Source: Sneathiella limimaris (GTDB lineage: Bacteria > Pseudomonadota > Alphaproteobacteria > Sneathiellales > Sneathiellaceae). Taken from it: a DNA stretch of 64,000 bases. The translations under genes were made by a program, and so were the position numbers. Positions 58,369 through 64,000 of this stretch are shown one piece after another. The stretch lies in the NCBI RefSeq assembly GCF_012932565.1, contig NZ_JABBYJ010000001.1, positions 2,480,001-2,544,000 on the forward strand, read 5' to 3'. Within the stretch, counting starts at the first letter, position 1; each line of letters begins with the position of its first letter. The notes under the pieces are model-generated. The model saw only the letters and a program-made list of their open reading frames with translations. It was not told the DNA's origin and ran no database searches.

Positions 58369-61300
58369 CTAAATATCGTGAACATCCAGGACACCAGAGA
58401 CATATTTCAGAGCTTGACGGATTTCAGGAGAAATTGTGTAGGTGGCCGACAGATCCACCTCTACTTCCCTATTTTCCTCCTCCAAATTAACGACAAAAGC
58501 AACCCGGCCCCGCCCTGGCCCACCTTTATCCAATATGCTGGCAATTTGGCTCAACTGTTCATCGTTATCCAGGAAGATCCGCACACCATCCCCTGTTTGA
58601 GCGGCAACGGTCTCCAGTCGTTGAACTGACTGTGCTGTAATCCGCGGTTGCTCATTCTCAACATCCATGTGTCCGGATACCCCAATCACTAGTGAGGTTC
58701 CAACTTCAAGGATCTCTCGACATTGCATTAGGGTTTCCTCAAACATGGTTACCTCAAAAGCACCTGAAGCATCAGACAATTGCACAAACGCCAAGGCTTT
58801 GCCTTTCTTTGTCTTGATCTGCCGCTTACCCATCACAGTACCTGCAAGTTTCGCGGCACTTTCAGAGGCGCTTAAGCCTGCCAGAAAGGCAGCACTGCTT
58901 CTTACACCTGCCTTATCGAGCGTTTTAGCGTATGCATCCAATGGATGGCCCGAGAGATAAAACCCGATCGCGTCAAACTCCTGCTTCAACTGCTCCATAG
59001 ATGTCCAGCGGGGAGCCGCTACCATTACCGGGGCTACACTGACAGAAGTATCTGCACCTCCAAAAAGATTGACTTGCCCAGAACCTCTCTCTTCCTCCAT
59101 TTGCTGCGCGTGGCGAAGGATATTTTCGAGCGATGCAAAAGTTTGAGCTCTATCATCATGCAGGCTATCAAACGCTCCTGCTCGGGTCAGATTTTCAGCT
59201 TGCCGTTTATTGAGGAATTTGGGATTTAGTCGAGAAGCAAAATCAAAGATGTCTTTAAAATCACCATTTTCATTTCGTTCTTTAACAATTCCAGCCATGG
59301 CTTCCCGGCCCACATTTTTAATCGCGGCAAGTGCATAGCGGACAGCTCCCTGTTCGCCCTCAAACTCAACATCAAACTCAACTTGTGATTTGTTGAGGCA
59401 TGGCGGATTAAGTGGAATTTTCATCCTTTCCAAATCTTGGCGGAAAATATTGAGCTTATCCGTGTTGTTGATATCCAAGCTCATAGAGGCGGCCATGAAC
59501 TCTACTGGGAAATTCGCTTTCAAATAAGCGGTATGATAGGAGACAAGTGCATAGGCTGCCGCATGGGACTTATTGAATCCATAGCTAGCAAACTTGGCAA
59601 CCAGATCAAAAATGTGGCTGGCATCTTTAGGATCCACACCTTCTTTTTCGGCACCTTCACAGAAGTAAGCCCGCTGCTTGTCCATTTCCTCTTTAATTTT
59701 CTTACCCATGGCACGGCGCAGCACGTCTGCTTGACCCAAGCTATATCCAGCCAGGATCTTGGCAATTTCCATCACCTGCTCCTGGTAAATAATAACCCCG
59801 TAGGTTTCCTCCAGAATATCGTGAAGCTTTGGATGTAGAAGGTTCGGTTCCTCTTCTCCATGCTTACAACGGATATAGGTGGGAATATTTTCCATGGGTC
59901 CCGGTCGGTAAAGGGCCACAATCGCAATGATATCTTCAAAGGCGTCTGGCCGCATTTTCCGGAGCATGTCCCTCATACCGGAACTCTCTAACTGGAAGAC
60001 ACCAACTGTATCGCCACGGGAAAGAAGCTCAAAGGTTTTCGGATCATCAAGAGGAACTGTTGGAAAGTTGATTTCAATACCCCGTTTGGCGATCAGGTCT
60101 TTGGCCCGATCAAGCACGGTAAGGGTTTTTAGACCCAAAAAGTCAAACTTAACAAGACCAGCAGTTTCCACATATTTCATGGAATATTGAGTGACCGGCA
60201 TGTCTGATTTAGGGTCTCGATAAAGAGGAACCAACTCATCAAGTTCCCTGTCCCCGATCACAACACCAGCCGCATGAGTAGAGGCGTGGCGGTACAAACC
60301 TTCAAGCTGCAACGCAATTTCGATAAGACGGGCAACTTCCGGATCATTTCGCTGCGCTTCCCGGAGAGGAACTTCACTATCCAGGGCTTCTTGCAAAGTC
60401 ATCGGATTTGCCGGATTGGACGGGATCAGTTTACTAATCCGGTCCACCTGCCCGTAAGGCATCTGCAATACGCGTCCGACATCCCGAATGGCAGCTTTGG
60501 CCTGCAACTTACCATAGGTAATAATTTGGGCGACCTGATCATGGCCGTATTTATCCTGAACATATCGGATGACCTGCTCTCGCTTATCCTGGCAGAAATC
60601 GATATCAAAGTCCGGCATACTGACCCGTTCCGGGTTCAAGAAACGTTCAAACAGCAAACCAAACCGCAGTGGATCCAGATCTGTAATTGTGAGTGCCCAG
60701 GCAACGACCGAACCCGCACCAGAACCACGACCTGGTCCCACTGGAATGTCATGCTCTTTCGACCATTGAATAAAATCCGAAACGATCAAAAAGTATCCAG
60801 GGAAACCCATCTGGTTAATAACACTGATTTCAAAATCCAGCCTCTCCCGATACTCAGAACCTTTGGCTTGACGTGTCTCTTCGTCCATATCATCTGTGAA
60901 AACTTCTTCAATCAGACGCTTTTCAAGACCTTCTTTCGCCATAAGCTCAAGCTGACCTGCCTCGTCCAGTGACGCGCCATCGCCGAATGCTGGCAAAATA
61001 GGATCGCGGGCTGGTGATGCAAAAGCACACCGTCTGGCAATCACCAAAGTATTGGATATCGCTTCTGGCAAGTCAGAGAATAATTCAGCCATTTCTTCAG
61101 CTGACTTGAAATAATGTTCCGGCGTTCGCCTTGGCCGATCCATATCCCCAACATATTTACCAGCCGCTATACACAGCAAAGCATCATGAGCTTCGTACAT
61201 TTCCCTGTTTGGGAAGAAACATTCATTGGTAGCGACCAGCGGAATATCAAGATCATATGCAAATTTGAGGAAATGAGGCTCACTAAGCTCTTCACTTTCC

Positions 61301-61878
61301 AAATTATGCCGCTGCAATTCGATATAAAGGCGATCCTGAAACACAAGCTTGAGACGTTTGATATATTCAAGCGCTTCATCCGCTTTATCGGAGAGGATAA
61401 GTTTACCGATTGGACCACCAGCACCGCCAGTCAGGCAAATTAGTCCACCAGCATATTTTTTGAGAATATCAAACGGAACCTGAGCAGTTTCACCAGCTTC
61501 TGTTTTCAAGAAAGCGTGGGACGTTAGTTTGAGGAGGTTGTAATACCCAGTTTCATTCTGCGCCAGAAGAACAATTGGATCTGGTTCTGGGCGACGACCA
61601 TTGCGTTCCCGCTCCCCTTCGTTTGAAACAGAAATCTGACAGCCAATAATTGGCTGAATACCGGCACCGGGAAGCGCCAGGGAAAATTCGAGGCTACCGA
61701 ACATATTATTGGTGTCGGTGATCGCAACTGCGGGCATCCGCCGATCTTTGCACAGGCCCACGAGTTTCTTGATCGGGATTGCCCCTTCCGACAAGGAATA
61801 GGCAGTGTGTACACGCAGGTGCACAAAGCTGGCATGAGACAAGATCGGCTCTCCGTATAAAGACTTCACCTGCCCCAT
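58369..61878 (-). CDS. dnaE: DNA polymerase III subunit alpha
   Basis: 1169-residue replicative polymerase. N-terminal PHP domain (about 15-290, HLRVHTAYSLSEGAIP, AITDTNNMFGSLEF), palm with GPGRGSGAGSVVAW and the catalytic MPDFDIDFCQDKR (acidic residues within 422-428), QLEGLYRHASTHAAGVVI, fingers (IPTYIRCKHGEEEP, IIYQEQVMEIAKILAGYS, FNKSHAAAYALVSYHTAYLK), HhH region (LNKRQAENLTRAGAFDSL) and a C-terminal OB fold (AGTVMGKRQIKTKKGKALAF). This is DnaE1, not the SOS mutasome DnaE2, because the PHP domain and length are of the replicative type. AAGGA precedes the ATG. A 35-codon SOS-type ORF and a DnaA box lie upstream. Confidence 0.98.
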   Translation of the reverse strand: MGQVKSLYGEPILSHASFVHLRVHTAYSLSEGAIPIKKLVGLCKDRRMPAVAITDTNNMFGSLEFSLALPGAGIQPIIGCQISVSNEGERERNGRRPEPDPIVLLAQNETGYYNLLKLTSHAFLKTEAGETAQVPFDILKKYAGGLICLTGGAGGPIGKLILSDKADEALEYIKRLKLVFQDRLYIELQRHNLESEELSEPHFLKFAYDLDIPLVATNECFFPNREMYEAHDALLCIAAGKYVGDMDRPRRTPEHYFKSAEEMAELFSDLPEAISNTLVIARRCAFASPARDPILPAFGDGASLDEAGQLELMAKEGLEKRLIEEVFTDDMDEETRQAKGSEYRERLDFEISVINQMGFPGYFLIVSDFIQWSKEHDIPVGPGRGSGAGSVVAWALTITDLDPLRFGLLFERFLNPERVSMPDFDIDFCQDKREQVIRYVQDKYGHDQVAQIITYGKLQAKAAIRDVGRVLQMPYGQVDRISKLIPSNPANPMTLQEALDSEVPLREAQRNDPEVARLIEIALQLEGLYRHASTHAAGVVIGDRELDELVPLYRDPKSDMPVTQYSMKYVETAGLVKFDFLGLKTLTVLDRAKDLIAKRGIEINFPTVPLDDPKTFELLSRGDTVGVFQLESSGMRDMLRKMRPDAFEDIIAIVALYRPGPMENIPTYIRCKHGEEEPNLLHPKLHDILEETYGVIIYQEQVMEIAKILAGYSLGQADVLRRAMGKKIKEEMDKQRAYFCEGAEKEGVDPKDASHIFDLVAKFASYGFNKSHAAAYALVSYHTAYLKANFPVEFMAASMSLDINNTDKLNIFRQDLERMKIPLNPPCLNKSQVEFDVEFEGEQGAVRYALAAIKNVGREAMAGIVKERNENGDFKDIFDFASRLNPKFLNKRQAENLTRAGAFDSLHDDRAQTFASLENILRHAQQMEEERGSGQVNLFGGADTSVSVAPVMVAAPRWTSMEQLKQEFDAIGFYLSGHPLDAYAKTLDKAGVRSSAAFLAGLSASESAAKLAGTVMGKRQIKTKKGKALAFVQLSDASGAFEVTMFEETLMQCREILEVGTSLVIGVSGHMDVENEQPRITAQSVQRLETVAAQTGDGVRIFLDNDEQLSQIASILDKGGPGRGRVAFVVNLEEENREVEVDLSATYTISPEIRQALKYVSGVLDVHDI

Positions 61879-61996
61879 TACAGCATATCCTTTTCTAAAG
61901 ATCAGGACTTGACATTCAACCTATGAAAATTTTCTGTGGATAAAATTAGAAAGTTGGGAATTTTACCTACCCTAGAACTTCCCAGGTCCATATCAG
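61879..61996 (-). promoter_or_regulatory. dnaE leader with consensus DnaA box
   Basis: 118-bp gap between the 35-codon ORF and dnaE. Bases 61935-61943 read TTATCCACA on the minus strand, the exact DnaA-box consensus, 57 nt before the dnaE ATG. A one-mismatch copy (TTGTCCACA, 62019-62011, same strand) lies inside the small ORF. An inverted repeat TGGGAA/TTCCCA (61955-61960 with 61979-61984, 18-nt loop) may be a weak terminator of the small ORF. A poor TTGAAT-N16-TAGAAA could serve dnaE, but it lies very close to the ribosome site. Confidence 0.45.
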
Positions 61997-62104
61997 TCAA
62001 CCAGTGAAGCTGTGGACAATCTCAGACCAGAATACAAGTGTAGCCAATACACTTGCGAAAACCACGAACTCAAAACCATTCTTCAAATAATTCCGTTTAG
62101 ACAT
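61997..62104 (-). CDS. 35-residue single-pass membrane protein under predicted SOS control
   Basis: Short ORF of 35 codons plus TGA. It begins MSKRNYLKNG and ends SEIVHSFTG; residues 11-30 form one hydrophobic helix (FEFVVFASVLATLVFWSEIV) preceded by K3, R4 and K8, which predicts N-in insertion in the inner membrane. The ribosome site is perfect, AAGGAGG (62116-62110), 5 nt before the ATG. The promoter carries an exact LexA box. It lies between lolD and dnaE, in the same direction. Known analogues are Caulobacter SidA, a 29-residue LexA-controlled membrane inhibitor of division acting on FtsW, and the E. coli toxin TisB; homology to either is untested. Coding is well supported by signals; function is inference. 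Confidence 0.75.
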   Translation of the reverse strand: MSKRNYLKNGFEFVVFASVLATLVFWSEIVHSFTG

Positions 62105-62133
62105 GTGATCCTCCTTAATCTGCTTGGAAGTTA

Positions 62134-62175
62134 GTTATGTTCCTATTTTGTTCTACAGTCAAACAAAAAGAGAAC
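62134..62175 (-). promoter_or_regulatory. Promoter with LexA operator for the 35-residue membrane protein
   Basis: On the minus strand: -35 TTGACT (62162-62157), 17-nt spacer, -10 CATAAC (62139-62134), expected start near 62127. An exact GAAC-N7-GAAC LexA box (62153-62139) fills the spacer up to the first base of the -10, ideal for repression. A second, one-mismatch site GTTC-N7-GTTT (62175-62161) in the opposite orientation overlaps the -35. Confidence 0.78.
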
Positions 62176-62236
62176 AAAAATATTATTAATAAATATTTCA
62201 ATGAGTTAGAAAGGAGGGTGGAATATCTATTGGAAG

Positions 62237-62263
62237 CTGATTCGATGAAAAAGAACGAATCAG
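62237..62263 (-). terminator. Hairpin downstream of lolD
   Basis: Perfect 8-bp stem CTGATTCG/CGAATCAG (62237-62244 with 62256-62263), 11-nt loop, 15 nt after the lolD stop. No U tract follows on the minus strand, so it is a weak terminator at best. Each arm contains a GANTC (CcrM) methylation site. Confidence 0.4.
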
Positions 62264-62277
62264 ATTAGTTATATGAA

Positions 62278-62967
62278 TCAACGAACAGGATCGGAAACTA
62301 ATTGGTGATCACGGATATGAACCACTCTATCCATTCGGCGTGCTAGGTCTATATTATGCGTCGCGACCAATGCAGCTACGTTATGTTGCTTCAGAAGCTT
62401 CATGAAATTTTTGAAAACCATATCAGCTGTTTGTTCATCCAGATTACCAGTAGGCTCATCAGCCAAAAGTAAAACTGGATCATTGGCAAGAGCGCGTGCG
62501 ATCGCGACCCGTTGCTGCTCACCACCTGAGAGTTTTGCCGGACGATGTTTTAGCCGATGTGATAAGCCCATCATTTCCAACAATTCAGTTGCTTTAGCTT
62601 TGGCTTTAGATTTTGCGACCCCAGATATAAGATTTGGCATCATTACATTTTCCAGTGCGGAAAACTCGGGCAGCAAATGATGAAACTGATAAACAAACCC
62701 TATATCTGTGCGTCTAGTTTCCGTTCTTTTCTTATCCCGGGCTCTAGCGCAATCAACGCCATTAATGATCACTTCACCCGAGGAAGGTGGCTCAAGCAAA
62801 CCTGCAATTTGCAACAGTGTTGATTTACCGGCTCCTGACTGACCGAGCAACGCGACGACTTCACCAGCTTTAATCTGAAGGTTCACATCTTTTAGAACTT
62901 CAAGCTTATCGCCGGCCTGCTCAAACACCCGTCCGACATGCTGCAGGTTGAGGACAACATCACTCAT
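62278..62967 (-). CDS. lolD: Lipoprotein-releasing ABC transporter ATP-binding protein LolD
   Basis: 229-residue ATPase powering release of outer-membrane lipoproteins from the inner membrane to LolA. Walker [10 protein letters not shown] (42-50), Q-loop [17 protein letters not shown] (family-typical), signature [15 protein letters not shown], Walker [13 protein letters not shown] and the switch histidine in ATHNIDLA. The start overlaps the lolC stop by 8 bp. Confidence 0.97.
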   Translation of the reverse strand: MSDVVLNLQHVGRVFEQAGDKLEVLKDVNLQIKAGEVVALLGQSGAGKSTLLQIAGLLEPPSSGEVIINGVDCARARDKKRTETRRTDIGFVYQFHHLLPEFSALENVMMPNLISGVAKSKAKAKATELLEMMGLSHRLKHRPAKLSGGEQQRVAIARALANDPVLLLADEPTGNLDEQTADMVFKNFMKLLKQHNVAALVATHNIDLARRMDRVVHIRDHQLVSDPVR

Positions 62968-64000
62968 AGCGAAGTGCCTCCACCGGATCGAGACGAGCAG
63001 CTCTCCATGACGGATAGATAGTCGCAGCCAGTGAAATGATGACCGACATTAAAACAACAGCTGTTACTTCTGCAGGGTCAACCTTTGCTGGGAGGTGAGA
63101 GAGAAAGTAAATCTCAGCCGAAAATAGCTCTGCCCCTGTTAAGCCTTCAATGAAAGATTTTATCCGATCGATATTGGCACAGAAACCAATCCCCAAGAGA
63201 AATCCAAACAAGGTTCCAACAAGACCGATACTGGCACCCGCAATGAAAAATACTCGCATGATCATCCCGCGAGTTGCCCCCATAGTTCGGAGAATTGCAA
63301 CGTCTCGACCTTTATCTTTTACGAGCATAATCAGACTGGAAATAATGTTGAAAGCAGCAACCAGGATTATGAGTGTAAGGATCAGGAACATGACGTTCCG
63401 TTCAACCTCCAGGGCATTAAAGAAACTGGCTCTTGATTGTTGCCAATCATATATGAAGGCCCGAATAGGAACTGCATTAATTACTTCGCGCCTAATCTTT
63501 AAAGCTTTGTCAGGATCCGTCGCAAAAACCTCAAGAGAGGTAACCCCTTCTCCGAGTTTAAAATATTTTTGCGCAGCCCCAAGTGACATATAGACATAGC
63601 CACTGTCATATTCATACATGCCCGTATTAAACAGCCCCGCCACCTTGTAGGTCTTAATTCGAGGTAATGAACCAACAACTGTCGAAGTGGTCTTTGGGGA
63701 AATCAACTTGATAAGATCGCCAGCCCTGATGCCTAATGATTGAGCCAGACGAAACCCGACCAGGACCCCTCTTCCTTCTTCAAAGCTCTCTTTACTGCCG
63801 TCGACGATATTTGCAGAAAGAGCCACCAGTTTATCCAGCTCTTCTGATGTGATACCCCGAACAAGGGCGCCGCTTGCGCTGCCACCGGCCGTTGTCATGA
63901 CCTGTCCTTGGACTAGCGGGGAGACACGAACAACCCCATCAACACGCTCCAGGCTGTCGATAACAGGCTGGAAATCGACCAAAGGCTTGTTTTCAGGGGC
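62960..64000 (-). CDS. lolC: Lipoprotein-releasing ABC transporter permease LolC/LolE (5' end outside window)
   Basis: At least 346 codons, open to the right edge (the frame reads PENKPLVDFQ before the first in-frame TTG at 63982). LolC/LolE proteins are about 410 residues and begin with a cytosolic stretch and a first membrane helix, both missing, so about 70 residues lie beyond the window. Present: the large periplasmic domain, then three helices (NVMFLILTLIILVAAFNIIS, VFFIAGASIGLVGTLFGFLL, VTAVVLMSVIISLAATIYPS) and the FtsX-type end [14 protein letters not shown], with the coupling element KDKGRDVAILRTMGATRG. In most alphaproteobacteria a single LolF-like hybrid serves both roles, so the exact name is uncertain. 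Confidence 0.93.
   Translation of the reverse strand, partial: APENKPLVDFQPVIDSLERVDGVVRVSPLVQGQVMTTAGGSASGALVRGITSEELDKLVALSANIVDGSKESFEEGRGVLVGFRLAQSLGIRAGDLIKLISPKTTSTVVGSLPRIKTYKVAGLFNTGMYEYDSGYVYMSLGAAQKYFKLGEGVTSLEVFATDPDKALKIRREVINAVPIRAFIYDWQQSRASFFNALEVERNVMFLILTLIILVAAFNIISSLIMLVKDKGRDVAILRTMGATRGMIMRVFFIAGASIGLVGTLFGFLLGIGFCANIDRIKSFIEGLTGAELFSAEIYFLSHLPAKVDPAEVTAVVLMSVIISLAATIYPSWRAARLDPVEALRYE

Overview
The window is chromosomal core sequence from an alphaproteobacterium. It encodes Hfq, the paired NtrBC/NtrYX systems, a fused IspDF, a PdhB with its own lipoyl domain, LpxI rather than LpxH, and a LexA gene preceded by the GAAC-N7-GAAC operator typical of this class. Base composition is moderate to AT-leaning. 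I cannot place it to genus; the gene order resembles marine Rhodospirillales/Sneathiellales-like lineages (inference). I saw no insertion sequences, prophage, CRISPR array, rRNA or tRNA.

Layout. 1-13.7 kb: the 3' part of mazG converges on a minus-strand block, read right to left as dusB-ntrB-ntrC, then ntrY-ntrX-trkA-trkH-dat, hfq and hflX. 13.8-15.9 kb: plus-strand ispDF-pgpA-cinA, tightly overlapped. 15.9-28.3 kb: minus-strand tpiA-secG, pyrG-kdsA-eno, ftsB and pdhA-pdhB-pdhC-lpd-lipA-ratA (glycolysis, CTP, Kdo, pyruvate dehydrogenase, lipoate and ubiquinone-linked functions). 28.5-38.4 kb: plus-strand ppiD-trpE, a reversed polysaccharide-deacetylase-like gene, then trpG-trpD-trpC-moaC-moeA and lexA. 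38.4-40.4 kb: minus-strand comEC, apparently frameshifted near its start. 40.6-43.6 kb: plus-strand gltX, gltA and a small membrane ORF. 43.6-64 kb: minus-strand lolC-lolD, a 35-codon ORF, dnaE, rpsB, tsf, pyrH-frr-uppS-cdsA-dxr-rseP-bamA-skp-lpxD-fabZ-lpxA-lpxI-lpxB. This last block is the classic envelope-biogenesis cluster, linking translation factors, isoprenoid/undecaprenyl and CDP-DAG synthesis, outer-membrane protein assembly and lipid A synthesis.

The most interesting part lies between lolD and dnaE (61879-62277). An unlisted 35-codon ORF for a single-pass membrane peptide has a perfect AAGGAGG ribosome site and a promoter whose -35/-10 spacer contains an exact GAAC-N7-GAAC LexA site. 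The only other such site I noticed is in the lexA promoter itself, although I did not scan the whole window exhaustively. This predicts an SOS-induced small membrane protein placed directly upstream of the replicative polymerase gene, analogous to the Caulobacter division inhibitor SidA. A consensus DnaA box lies between it and dnaE.

Other points worth a look: a one-base slip in an A6 run that separates comEC from a family-like N-terminus; a lexA terminator embedded in the comEC 3' end; a trp cluster split by an inverted gene; a structured rpsB leader; and loss of the GAFTGA motif in NtrX.
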